From Liolophura sinensis (taxonomy: Eukaryota; Mollusca; Polyplacophora; Chitonida; Chitonidae), in NCBI RefSeq assembly GCF_032854445.1, contig NC_088306.1, forward strand, positions 20,989,764 to 21,053,763: 64,000 nucleotides of DNA. Direction: 5' to 3'. Within the stretch, counting starts at the first letter, position 1, and every line of letters starts with the position of its first letter. Position numbers and translations under genes: made by a program. Below are positions 46,394 to 56,275 of the stretch, one piece after another. A model generated the notes under the pieces. That model was not told the DNA's origin and did not search any database. It worked only from the letters and a program-made list of their open reading frames with translations.

Positions 46394-47464
46394 TCAAGGA
46401 CGTGAAACACATGCGCGGGCTATCTTTGAGCGGATTAGATGACTTGTATAAATGACGATTAGCGGATTAATGGCCGAGTGTCCATAAGTGAAGATTCCAG
46501 AGAATTTCCTGACCCCTTCCGGTAAGCACGTGCGACACAATCCTTGTACAGGCCACGTGATGTAAAATGGCAGCCAAAACATGCAGAACACGACAACCAG
46601 GGCCACCATCTTATAACTGGGGGCCATTTTAAAACGCTTATTCTTTGACATATGCTCTCTGCTCACTGTCATCACTGACACACTCGTCACAGGTTTACAT
46701 GGCCTGGAGTGATGTCCGATCATGCCACTCACCGTCGAAATGTTACCTGACCTCTGTCGGCTGCTAACTGTTGACTTCTGTACGCTTGATCCAGTAATCC
46801 GTGTGTTTAGCGTCCATAGCAAAACACTATTCATCATAATAAGTGCCAAAAGGGGAATGTAATAGGCTACAACTATTTGGACTATCTCGAAAATATTAGC
46901 TCCGAAGATAAAGATGGAGCAAGTGCTGATAAAAGATTTCACATCATACAGCAGTATCTTGAGGAATATGTACGGCGTCCATAGAAGAAGCCCTACTATC
47001 CACACACACACGGATATCCGGGTTATCCGGGCTGTCCGGAACTGAGAACGGTACTGCAGTGGAGCTGTCACACAACGATATCGATCATAACTCATGGCCA
47101 GAAGGAGTAGCATAGACACAGATGTCAGACCAAAGTCCAAGAGTTTATACAAAATGCAACCAGCGATTCCGATCTGCCACGAAAGATAAGTTAACATGAG
47201 ATTTATGGGCATAAAAACGACACCTACCAGTAAATCGGTGAACGCCACGGAGACTGCATAGGTAGGAAAGCCAGAAATCTCCGCACTGGGGTCCTTCCAC
47301 AGGCAGACAATAACGATAAGATTAGCTGGGGTCGCCACAACGGAGACACCGGCCATGTAAATCTCATTCCATAAGGAACCAGAGAGTTCAGTCTGAGCGA
47401 CTTCAGGGAGACATGTGCTACAGTTGGTGAAGTTAAAGGGAATCTCCGACACTGGAATGTCCAT
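46394..47464 (-). CDS. Rhodopsin-family GPCR, aminergic-like (paralogue 4)
   Basis: Single-exon receptor of 356 residues. It opens M-D-I-P-V-S-E-I-P-F-N-F-T-N-C-S-T-C. TM1 has A-N-L-I-V-I and TM2 F-T-D-L-L-V-G-V. D110 (3.32) lies 18 before R128 of DRY, TM4 has W-I-V-G-L-L-L-W-T-P, TM5 Y-Y-I-P-L-L-A, TM6 F-W-L-P-F and TM7 Y-G-H-S-A-I-N-P-L-I-V (Gln7.45-type residue replaced by His; Tyr7.53 again Val). The tail is short, ending C-V-S-R-P. It is the closest visible relative of paralogues 3 and 5. Its 5' flank is duplicated at 42.5-44 kb beside the dead remnant. Confidence 0.93.
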   Translation of the reverse strand: MDIPVSEIPFNFTNCSTCLPEVAQTELSGSLWNEIYMAGVSVVATPANLIVIVCLWKDPSAEISGFPTYAVSVAFTDLLVGVVFMPINLMLTYLSWQIGIAGCILYKLLDFGLTSVSMLLLLAMSYDRYRCVTAPLQYRSQFRTARITRISVCVWIVGLLLWTPYIFLKILLYDVKSFISTCSIFIFGANIFEIVQIVVAYYIPLLALIMMNSVLLWTLNTRITGSSVQKSTVSSRQRSGNISTVSGMIGHHSRPCKPVTSVSVMTVSREHMSKNKRFKMAPSYKMVALVVVFCMFWLPFYITWPVQGLCRTCLPEGVRKFSGIFTYGHSAINPLIVIYTSHLIRSKIARACVSRP

Positions 47465-48780
47465 GATGAATAGCCTTGCTGTGTTCCTTGTTTCTGTCTG
47501 CTAATAGAGCTGGTGACATCGATGCAGTCGTCAAGGGTAAATGGGTGCGTGAAAGAGGACTCCTAAATAACTGTTGCTAGAAATTCAAAAGCGTCTAAAT
47601 GTGTACAACTGCCTTAAATGTGAGGCAGTGACATGTCAGCGAAAAGGTACACAGTTTTAAAGCATTTAATTGGTCGATGGATCGGTACAATTTCTCACCT
47701 GTATTTTTAAAATTATGGTTAATATACTAGAGCTGCTCGTAACGGCATGTACAGTACAATACCTCCCACCATTAGCTTGTCAAAACTTCGGCTTCACAAG
47801 AGTGGTCCGCACACACAAGCTTCGCGTTTTCATACAACCATTCCCACTAGATCGACATCAGCTAAAGTATCAAGCAAATGTTACCTCATCCTATAATCGA
47901 TCAATCATATGTAAATGCATTCAGTTCACAGTTTACACAGTTTTAACTTAACTGGTTGAAGGCCCTACGGTTTTGACAAAAAGAATTCTTTAAAGTGTAC
48001 ATAAGTGAAATGTTTTCCTCAAATGAAAAGCCAACAGTTTACATTATTTGTATTACCAAAAAGTTCTGGAATGGCAGTTATCTTCCAGGGTGGTTATATC
48101 CGTCATACCTTCGGAAGTGTTTTCACATTATTTGAAAAGATTAGATGTGGCTTGAAAAGTCCACCGTGTTTTATCCTACTTTAAATGCTTTTCATGGCTC
48201 AGCAAAAGGTTTGTATGCGATTTGGAAGCTGCAGTTTGCCAAACGAGTAAGTTTGTTTCCACGTGACCAGATCACAAATCACAATGAGCCTGCCACATAT
48301 AGGTTAATTTACAATATAGTCATATCTTTTACCCAAACGGGTTTTATATAAGTCGCTATACATTCATTATAGTAATGCTACATCACAGTCTCCAAATAAC
48401 CGCGTTGTGATAGCTGACACATTTTGTCTCTCTCTGAAGCCACTGCTTTAGAGCGCTGTAATAAACATGTCCTGCGTTTAGTTTTGGAATAAAAAGACTG
48501 TAAATGAAAGTATTAGTAAATCCATAGTAATATTATTAACTTCACGAACGTGTTTGTCCTTCAAGGTTGCGATTCGTTTAGGGGTTGATACTTACAACAG
48601 TTGTTAACTCCTGATCAATTTGTTACTGTTTAGATTCCACAGAGCTAGAACATCACCTCTACGCGACCTCTTTCTGAATTTACCGAGGTCAAACGCCGGA
48701 GAAAGTTCTGCAGATCCATTGGCTGTGTCAGTAATAGCCTTTGCCACACAGGTAGATGCTGACTTTTGCTTTTTTTCTTA
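47465..48780 (-). other. 5' flank of GPCR paralogue 4
   Basis: Colinear with 42490-43990, including the TTTAAATGCTTTT(G/C)ATG block near 48180. No exon, and no X-box matching the young array. Confidence 0.5.
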
Positions 48781-48955
48781 TTCATTTTATTTATTTATTT
48801 ATTTATTTGATTGGTGTTTTACGCCGTACTCAAGAATATTTCACTAATACGACAGCGACCAGCATTATGGTGGGAGGAAACCGGGCAGAGCCCGAGGGAA
48901 ACCCACATACGGCCGGAGAGGAAGTGAACTTGAACTCACAGCGACGGCATTGGTG
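48781..48955 (-). mobile_element. SINE with internal deletion
   Basis: (TTTA)n tail, GATTGGTGTTTTACGCC, and the body through GGGAGGAAACCGGGCAGAGC. It then jumps to CATACGGCCGGAGAGGAAG, lacking the CCGCAGGTTGCTG block, and ends within the tRNA-like region. Confidence 0.8.
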
Positions 48956-49599
48956 TTCTGATTCATGATGTATGTAATACACAAGACTATTCGCATAATG
49001 CGACATCAGGAAGATGTTGTGCATGAATTGGGAAACGATTATATTGTCCAAGGATCAAAGTAGGCATATGGCTATCTAGATGTTGTCTGCATAGACATTT
49101 GCATGTTAAATGTGATGACAAATTAGCATTGTAAGTAATTCTAGACGAGTGGCGCCAATAAGTTTAACGTGATTTTGTTTCACCTAATCCTGGTTAAGCC
49201 ATGCTGCTAAGAATGAACAGTTAGGATTAAACCTTAACTGATGTTAATTGAAATAAGTTGTATTTCACTGAGTGATCATTTGTCAATCTTCACATTATTA
49301 TCGCTGCTCTAGTTTTAATTTCTATGATGTAAATCTTGTTATATATCACTAAGAACATTTTACTATTCCTATCTCAATCTGATTTTCGTTTTTCCCAGGT
49401 CATATAAAAACTGCTACACTTTTAAAGTACACATAATATCACTTTCTTCGTGGAATGTAATGGTGCAAGATATCATTTTAAAAAATGATTATGAAATGAT
49501 GAAACATTTTAAAAACCTCATCTTCTCGTCATCGTGCATTGTTCAATCAAATGTTTTTTAATATGAAGCTATCAAAAAAGAAAAATACGTAGTAAACTT
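48956..49599. other. No recognised gene
   Basis: AT-rich sequence between two same-family, same-orientation SINEs. Confidence 0.4.
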
Positions 49600-49897
49600 T
49601 CACACATAATCTATTTATTTATTTATTTATTTATTTGATTGGTGTTTTACGCCGTACTCAAGAATATTTCACTTATACGACGGAGGCCAGCATTATGGTG
49701 GGAGGAAACCGGGCAGAGCCCGGGGGAAACCCACAACCATCCGCAGGTTGTTGCCAGACCTTCCCACTTACGGCCGGAAGGGAAGCCATCATGAGCTGGA
49801 CTTGAACTCACAGCGACCGCATTGGTGAGAGGCTTCTGGGTCATTACGCTGAGCTAGCGCGCTAACCGACTGAGCCATGGAGGCCCCCTCACACATA
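49600..49897 (-). mobile_element. Full-length tRNA-headed SINE with 9-bp target-site duplication
   Basis: TCACACATA at 49600-49608 and 49889-49897. Complete in minus orientation: tail, core, CCGCAGGTTGTTGCCAG, B-box (complement GAGTTCAAGTCC) and A-box (complement TGGCTCAGTCGGTTAGCG). Confidence 0.9.
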
Positions 49898-51040
49898 TTC
49901 ATGTACATTTCAACAATGGAGTGAATTTGTAATAGAACTAAATTTTTACGAATGTCAGTAACTACAGACCACATGCTAACAGGGCACTGTGGCTAAGATT
50001 TCAGTTATTCCTTTACGAATGACTTATTTGTTTGTCTCTTTTCGTAACCGGACAACTGGTCATACCGAACGGCTGTTGTGATTACGGGAGGTAGATTGAC
50101 TGGACTACGGACTTACTGCTGATTAAGACAGTTCAGAGGATATGTTTCCATTCAAATTTGAATTTGATCGCCATCTTGTGACATATTTCCCTTTTTATTA
50201 TTTTGATATTAAAAATATGAAAAGTTTCTATGTACTTTCAAGGGGCTACAAGTTGTTCTGATCTTCTTAGCTGATGTAGTCTTAAAACGGAGTGATTATA
50301 TGGGACTAAATGAGAAGAGAACATTGAAGACTCTGATGTTGAATTGGATGAGAGCAAACTTAGCAATATAGCTCAGTTACTGGTAACTTCTTAGGCAGCT
50401 ATAGAATCACAAAAACAGGTTAAAAAGGGACGTGACGAGACGCGGTGATTTCCCCAGGGGGCTTGATCAGGTTGTCAGCACAGTGTGAAATAAACGAATG
50501 CAAACTGGTTTACCTTTGACTACTGTTTTAATGTCTGTATTCAAAGTGTTTGTGGTCTCTAAATGACATGGTCTTTTAGGATGACACCACATAGATAGTG
50601 TTCACTACGAACTGAGAATCTATAACCACCTGGAAACAGCTCTGTATGCATGGCTACATATGTAATTTACAGTTTTCTTGAAGTTTATTATTAGTAGTAC
50701 AATAAGCAATTATCGGTGAAATTTCCCGACAGCTATCATTGTTCTTTTAACACACTGTAAAACATAAAAAGAAAACGTGTATTTCGGGTTTGAGAACTCT
50801 TCTCTGCCCGAAGCATATGCTTAATGAGATTTCGTGTTCAAACGCGGTTGATGGAACTAATCAGGGTGATAACGACAAGGTACTTGGCAAAGGGCAGTGG
50901 TTTTATTAAATCTAAGTCCGTTTTCTCCACTCCTTATATACAATATCACTATCCTAGCATAATTTTTATAACTATATATATAAATATATAAGTAAAACTC
51001 ACGACGAAGAGAGACAAACACATATACTCATACTAACCTG
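49898..51040. other. No recognised gene
   Basis: AT-rich. I see no exon or repeat family beyond short A/T runs. Confidence 0.4.
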
Positions 51041-51216
51041 ATTTCTTGGCTGAATGAAGAACTTTGGGTTTCCAAGAGCTTTCGCTGATTTAGGTATAAA
51101 ATACTTGTTCTTGTGGTAAGCGATAGGCCAAAGACGCTGTAAGCTCGGAAGTGGCAATCCCTCTGTATAGTTTGCTTGTTCACATCTTACACAGATGAAA
51201 TTAAATATTTGATGCA
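51041..51216 (-). CDS. Possible orphan exon (weak)
   Basis: Minus-strand frame with a protein-like composition (P-L-P-S-L-Q-R-L-W-P-I-A-Y-H-K-N-K-Y-F-I-P-K-S) that ends at a donor-like CAG|GTTAGT. I recognise no family and no partner exon, and the acceptor is unclear. It may be chance. Confidence 0.2.
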
Positions 51217-51239
51217 TTCATTGCTGAGTTACGTATTTT

Positions 51240-51769
51240 AATGGTGATTTATCTTATGTTTGTTGCTCCATTACGGATGGATAAAGATACGCTAAACTGG
51301 TGTGTACCGAACACTCTTTTGTAGCGGGGATTATTCAGCCTAATGGCGACAGGTGATGCGCTGAGGATCTGGTTGCGGCCGGTACTTCGTGGTGGATAAA
51401 AACGATGACATCAAGCTTAAAACTCAACGAGTGTGCTGGTGAGTGGACAGTCTAACTAACGTGCTGTGTCTGTTATTGGCTTTCAGAGAAGCTCTGCAGA
51501 TGCAGATTCTTCCTACGTTCTGAAATCAGCAATCCAGAACGCCACTGTCATTTACCTTTTTGCCCATAATGGACTTAATAGTGATACTAATGCTGATAGC
51601 AGAAAAAGGCTCGACGAACAAAGAAACAAAAAGCAGAGATACAGCAGAATATATTTCGAAGAAAACAATTCAGAAAAACTTCGCTTCTAGTTAGACCAGT
51701 TAAAAGTGCAAAAGTAGAATACACAGAATGTGAAATGGGCCTCGGCTCTTAAACCACCAGCATAGATCC
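51240..51769 (+). promoter_or_regulatory. 5' flank of GPCR paralogue 5, conserved with young array
   Basis: TGGTGTGTACCGA at about 51299, preceded by GCTAAAC, matches the block at about 2802-2818 of copy 1 at a similar distance from the ATG. A GGATAAAAA near 51399 occupies the TATA position. No X-box is present. This suggests an older shared promoter architecture that predates the X-box. Confidence 0.45.
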
Positions 51770-52840
51770 ATGATGGACATCCCAGTGTCAAGCACTCCCT
51801 TCAACTTTACCAACTGTAGTACAAGCCTTTCTGAAGTCGCCCAGGCTGACCTCTCTGCTCCCTTGTGGCGTCAGATTTACGTGGTTTGTGTCTCTGTCGT
51901 GGCGACTGCCGCTAATCTTATCGTCATTGCCTGCTTGTGGCGGAACCCCAGTTTGGAGGTCACTGGTTTCTCTACCTACGCTGTCTCCGTTGCGTTTACT
52001 GATTTACTGGTAGGTGTTGTACTTATGCCTTTTAAGTTCATTCAAATGTTATGGCCAGGGTGGTCCTTACTACTTCCTGCCTGTGTTGCATGGAAATTTT
52101 TGGACAATGGACTCATTTCTGTCTCTATGCTGCTCTATCTGGTTATGAGCTATGACCGTTACCGATGTGTAACAGCCCCACTTCAATACCGGTCTCAATT
52201 CCGGACGACCCGGATAATCCGGATATCCGTGTCCTTCTGGATAACAGGTTTTATCCTGTGGATACCGTACGTACTGCTAAAGGTATTTATCTATAATGCG
52301 GAATCTTTTCAGACAAGGTGCCCTGTGTTTACCTTCGGACCTAACGTTTTTGAGATAATCCAAATAACTGTTGCCTATTATATTCCTATTCTGGTCCTCA
52401 TAATAATGAATACCATTTTACTAAAGAGGCTGAACGTATGGACTCACGGATCAGGTACGCGAAAACCAACAACTGACAGCCGGCAGAGACCATCCAACAT
52501 ATCAACGGTGAGTGGCGTGATCGGACATCAATACAGACCATGTACACCTGTGACGAGTGTGTCAGTGATGATAGTGAGCAGAGGACATATGTCAAAGAAG
52601 GCCTCCCGTTATAAGATCGTCATCCTGACTGTGGTTTTCTGCGTGTTTTGGCTGCCACATTTCATCGCGTGGCCTATAAACGGAATGTGTCGCACATGCG
52701 TATCAGATGAAATCAGGGAAGATTTTGGATTCCTTACTTATGCACAATCCGTCATTAACCCGCTGATCATCATTTCCACAAGTACACAAATTCGTTCCAA
52801 GCTATCACGTGCATGTGTTGTGCTCTCGCGGATAAAGTAA
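51770..52840 (+). CDS. Rhodopsin-family GPCR, aminergic-like (paralogue 5)
   Basis: Single-exon receptor of 356 residues. Two adjacent Met codons open it; the second aligns with the other paralogues. D112 (3.32) is 18 before R130 of DRY. TM3 has F-L-D-N-G-L-I-S-V-S-M, TM4 W-I-T-G-F-I-L-W-I-P-Y, TM5 Y-Y-I-P-I-L-V, TM6 F-W-L-P-H and TM7 Y-A-Q-S-V-I-N-P-L-I-I. Position 7.53 is therefore Ile, and the Gly before Gln is Ala, making it the most diverged TM7 in the set. The loop before TM6 is shorter (S-K-K-A-S-R-Y). It is plus strand, opposite to paralogues 3 and 4. Confidence 0.93.
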   Translation: MMDIPVSSTPFNFTNCSTSLSEVAQADLSAPLWRQIYVVCVSVVATAANLIVIACLWRNPSLEVTGFSTYAVSVAFTDLLVGVVLMPFKFIQMLWPGWSLLLPACVAWKFLDNGLISVSMLLYLVMSYDRYRCVTAPLQYRSQFRTTRIIRISVSFWITGFILWIPYVLLKVFIYNAESFQTRCPVFTFGPNVFEIIQITVAYYIPILVLIIMNTILLKRLNVWTHGSGTRKPTTDSRQRPSNISTVSGVIGHQYRPCTPVTSVSVMIVSRGHMSKKASRYKIVILTVVFCVFWLPHFIAWPINGMCRTCVSDEIREDFGFLTYAQSVINPLIIISTSTQIRSKLSRACVVLSRIK

Positions 52841-53398
52841 ATACAGATTGTTATAGAGTTGGCGTGATGGTTTTAGCACCAAAAGGAAATTTAACATCCC
52901 AAATGATTGGAAAAACGGCTAACAGAGAAGAATTATATGAGTACGGTGGTCATCTTGTGCTAGTTCGCAATGGTGCAGATATTAAAATGACGCGGTTGCC
53001 AGCAACGCTTGGCGTTGCTAGAACAAAATGTCGCAGTTTGTTTTGAACAAACTATTCAGGAATAAACTATTCACCTTAAATTTACTTTAGATTGGCATTG
53101 TCAAAACATGATATGTTTGTAGGGGTAAGTTTACATACAGAATTACACTGTTCTATTCTGTGATCTGGAACTCGGTCTTGCCATTCGCTAGAAAAACATG
53201 CAGTTTTTCCGATGGCATATCATGGATGTAAATGACCCGAACGTCACAAATGCACGGAAACCTGGAAGGGACATCCAATGGTAAAAGAAATCGCCAAAAA
53301 AGGCAGATGACGGGTGGCATTCACCGCCTCCCTGTGAGATGCCTTGTACATCTCATGACCCTATGATATAATCTACTAAGGTTGACTAGAAATAACAC
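52841..53398. other. 3' flank of GPCR paralogue 5
   Basis: No gene supported. The frame at 52813-53046 overlaps the receptor end out of frame. Confidence 0.4.
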
Positions 53399-53597
53399 TT
53401 GAATATCACGCATACCAGTGTCCTGTCTCACCGTGTGTGGGAAAGTGCCACCAGCCTGTGGGTGGTCGTGGGTTTCCCCCGGGCTCTGCCCGTTTTCCTC
53501 CCATTATAATGCTGACCGTCGTCATATAAGTGAAATATTCTTGACTACGGCGTAAACACCAGTCAAATAAATAAATAAATAAATAAATTGAATATCA
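53399..53597 (+). mobile_element. 5'-truncated SINE with 10-bp target-site duplication
   Basis: TTGAATATCA at 53399-53408 and 53588-53597 flank a plus-oriented body (GGTCGTGGGTTTCCCC, CCCATTATAATGCTGACC, an AAATAAATAAATAAATAAA tail) with only a shortened head. Confidence 0.82.
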
Positions 53598-54635
53598 TGT
53601 TAACTTAACCGATAGAGTTTGTAAGTTAGGCAGTACAGCATGCAGTGTCACCTTTGCGTTGTGGCCTTGTCAGGACTCTCGCTAGCGGTTCCTCTGTATC
53701 TCCGCGTTGTTAACGTTGTCTTTTTGTACATTTAATGCCACTGTACAACCTACCGTACGAGCTGGCTTGGTATTATTCATTTTATATGCATAAAGCATGT
53801 CTGTTGCAGCCCCCTAGCTTGTGGTATTTGAGGATTTAATTCCCCAGTAGGATATCGACTAATAATGAAAATCATTAGGAGGCCGGCAGAGAGCTGATTT
53901 TTTTCTTAAGTCAATCGCCATGAAGTAGAATGCCAGGAAACGTTGGCGTTTGGGGTAGAAAACACTCTGAAACAGGCTACGGTTTGTTGGGACTGATTGG
54001 TAACTCTGGATAAGAAAGTAGCTGGTTTCCCTATCGGCGTTGGAATATATTTACTGGTTCTCTCTGTGTAGAAGTTTTTCACAATAATCTGTACCAGCGA
54101 GAGGCTTATTCCAGGCTAAGGGTTTCTCATTATTACAGGAAAAGACCTCTAAAAATCGAAGTAGGCATCACTAAATAGACCACTTAAAACAATGCATGAA
54201 TATATTTCCATTTTTTTTTTTAGGATTTTTGTGAAAAGCGCTAAAAACGTTCAAACATTTGAATTCTAAGGTGGACTTTATGGACCATACTGTCAGAGTT
54301 TCTGACGTCAGAGGAAGTTTTTCCAACTCTAATCACCAAACTAAATGTTGGAATTATTACTCTCTTTACCCTTGAGTAAAACATCACTGAAATAATGTTC
54401 TCAAAAATATCTTTCTTTTGGTGAACATCAGGATAAAAAGGTGATGTGACGTCAGAGTTCCTAGATACCGTCAATATGGCTCATAAAGCCCACCAAAGTA
54501 TTCAAATATCTGAATGCCTTAAGGCAATCTTCAAAACTCTGAATAAGTAAATGAATGTATTTTTGCTCATAGTTTTCAGTTGTCTACATGATGAACCTTA
54601 CTTCACATTTTATTTCTTTTACTTTAGGCGTATGA
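53598..54635. other. Gene-poor stretch
   Basis: No supported exon. 53880-53950 shares a fragment (AATCGCCATGAAGTA) with 10110-10140. Confidence 0.4.
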
Positions 54636-54671
54636 TTTATTTATTTGATTGGTGTTTTACGCCGTACTCAA
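54636..54671 (-). repeat. SINE 3'-end fragment
   Basis: Only the tail and GATTGGTGTTTTACGCC plus GTACTCAAG remain, an extreme 5' truncation. Confidence 0.7.
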
Positions 54672-54705
54672 GCTTTAAGCATATGTCCTTATAATATTAT
54701 AGTGA

Positions 54706-54815
54706 GTGGGGGAGTGAGTGAGTGAGTGCTTGGCGTTTAACGTCGTCTTTCCAGATATTCACGAAGGGCAGCAAACATTAATTAACATTATAGACAAGTG
54801 GTTCCTTATTACTTA
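54706..54815 (-). repeat. GAGT-tailed SINE 3' fragment
   Basis: GAGTGAGTGAGTGAGTGCTTGG then CGTTTAACGTCGTC. This is the 3' end, in minus orientation, of the element type also seen at 14090. Confidence 0.55.
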
Positions 54816-54929
54816 TCATTCTATACCGCAGGAACAACTCCGCAACTTACGAGTGCATATAGACTGAAATATAATTCAATGTTCAGGTTAGGACATCCGA
54901 AAATCAGTTCCATCGAAGGAGCAGTCAGT

Positions 54930-55566
54930 GACGAGTGAAGACATGGAGTTTTGGGAAATAATTTTATATTTGTGGATAACCGAGACAGGAGAGTTGACTT
55001 CTCTGAGGAAGGCTTTGTCGTCAGATTGTGCGACTCCAAAACTGGGATTGATTCGGACTGGTTGGCCGAGATCCGTTCTGTGAGAAGGCCCAGCACCGTC
55101 CCTGTGCTTTTGTTTATTTATTTATTTATTTATTCGATTGGGGTTTTATGCCGTTATACTAATACGGATCAACCAGTTGTTGCACTATCCACTTCACGTT
55201 GAACGCTAAACGAGGAAGTTACAACTTAGGTCTGACTCGACCCAGGATTGACACTGGATCTACCGCTCCCGAAGCGGGCGCTCTACCAACTGTGCTATCG
55301 AGGCCGGTCCTGTGCTTTTGAGTTTGTGTAGCACTGTAGCGACGGACGTACAGGAGGGTTTTGCGGGGAGGGTGGACGAAAAGTTACGAGTGCGGTGTCA
55401 GCGGCGATACGGAACTGACGCCATTGGCGCTGCGCTTGTTACGGTAAGTCGACGGTGTGCGTTCACTGAACCGACTGAACGTCAAAGTACGCTGTCGGTG
55501 ACGGCCAAGAGCGTGGGTGAAATGGAATTCTAAGACGTGTATCTGACTGGTCCAACATGTCACGTC
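54930..55566 (+). pseudogene. Decayed DapF-like copy, split by a SINE
   Basis: Starts near ATGGAGTTTTGGG (54942), where about 14 bases are missing relative to the 12.6-kb copy. It recovers G-N-N-F-I-F-V-D-N-R-D-R-R-V-D, then T-G-I-D-S-D-W-L-A-E-I. After the SINE (55113-55308) it has V-T-V-S-R-R-C-A-F-T-E-P-T and ends V-Y-L-T-G-P-T-C-H. The second catalytic-cysteine motif is destroyed by a deletion between the G-D-T and G-T codons, and most of the middle is gone. A stop interrupts E-F before D-V-Y-L. It is non-functional and more decayed than the 12.6-kb copy. Confidence 0.82.
55101..55320 (-). mobile_element. SINE with a different tRNA head, 12-bp target-site duplication
   Basis: CCTGTGCTTTTG at 55101-55112 and 55309-55320. 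The tail and GATTGGGGTTTTATGCCG end belong to the common type, but the body is short. The head (complement GATAGCACAGTTGGTAGAGC, GCGGGAGCGG-like arm) is a different tRNA-like sequence. It is inserted into the DapF-like pseudogene. Confidence 0.85.
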
Positions 55567-55574
55567 TAGGATTC

Positions 55575-56275
55575 TTATATATCAGGTCAACTGCATTTTA
55601 TTTACCTTTGGACCTAATGTTTTATTTATTTATTTATTTGATTGGTGTTTTACGGCGTACTCAAGAATATTTCACTTATACTACGGCGGCCAGCATTATG
55701 GTGGGAGGAAACCGGGCAGGGCCCGGGGGAAACCCACGACCATCCGCAGGTTGCTGCAAGACCTTCCCACTTACGGCTGCAGAGGACTAATGTTTTAGAA
55801 GTAATCCAATTTACTGTAGCCTATTACATTCCCATTTTAGCACTTATTTTAATGAACAGTATTTTGCTATGGACACTGAACACACGCATTCCCCGATCAC
55901 AAACGTCAGCAGCCTACAGTCGGCAGACGCCAGCTGACATTTCAACGGTGGCTGACATCGATGGGCATCACTCCAGGCCATGTGAACCTGTGACGAGTGT
56001 GTCAGTAATTGGTGTGAACAGAGAACATTTGGCGAAGAAGAGGCGTTCAGGAATGGCCTCAAATTATAAGATTGTCCTCCTGGCGGTCGTGTTTTGAGTG
56101 TACTGCCATATTGCTCAAGTTGCCTGCAAATTGACAGTGTCCCACGTGCTTCTCAGAAGAAATCAAAGATATATTTGGATACTTTCCCAAAAGACAATCC
56201 ATAATCAAGTCCACAAATTCGTTCCAAGCTAGCTCGCGCATGCACTGTGCATTTACGGACAAAGTAAATACTTTC
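55575..56275 (+). pseudogene. 5'-truncated GPCR pseudogene, split by a SINE
   Basis: Begins abruptly in the TM4/ECL2 region (A-T-C-A-G-G-T-C-A-A-C-T-G-C base match to the array copies), right after the DapF-like tail. After the SINE it continues N-V-L-E-V-I-Q-F-T-V-A-Y-Y-I-P, the whole third intracellular loop, and S-N-Y-K-I-V-L-L-A-V-V-F. A TGA at 56095-56097 replaces the TM6 Cys codon and small deletions follow. TM7 is shortened by a larger deletion (the S-A-I-N-P block is lost), while the C-terminal tail and 3' flank remain recognisable. It cannot make a receptor. Confidence 0.88.
55614..55797 (-). mobile_element. SINE in GPCR pseudogene, 11-bp target-site duplication
   Basis: CTAATGTTTTA at 55614-55624 and 55787-55797. 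Removing the insert restores the exact array sequence across the site. Body only, truncated before the tRNA head. Confidence 0.92.
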
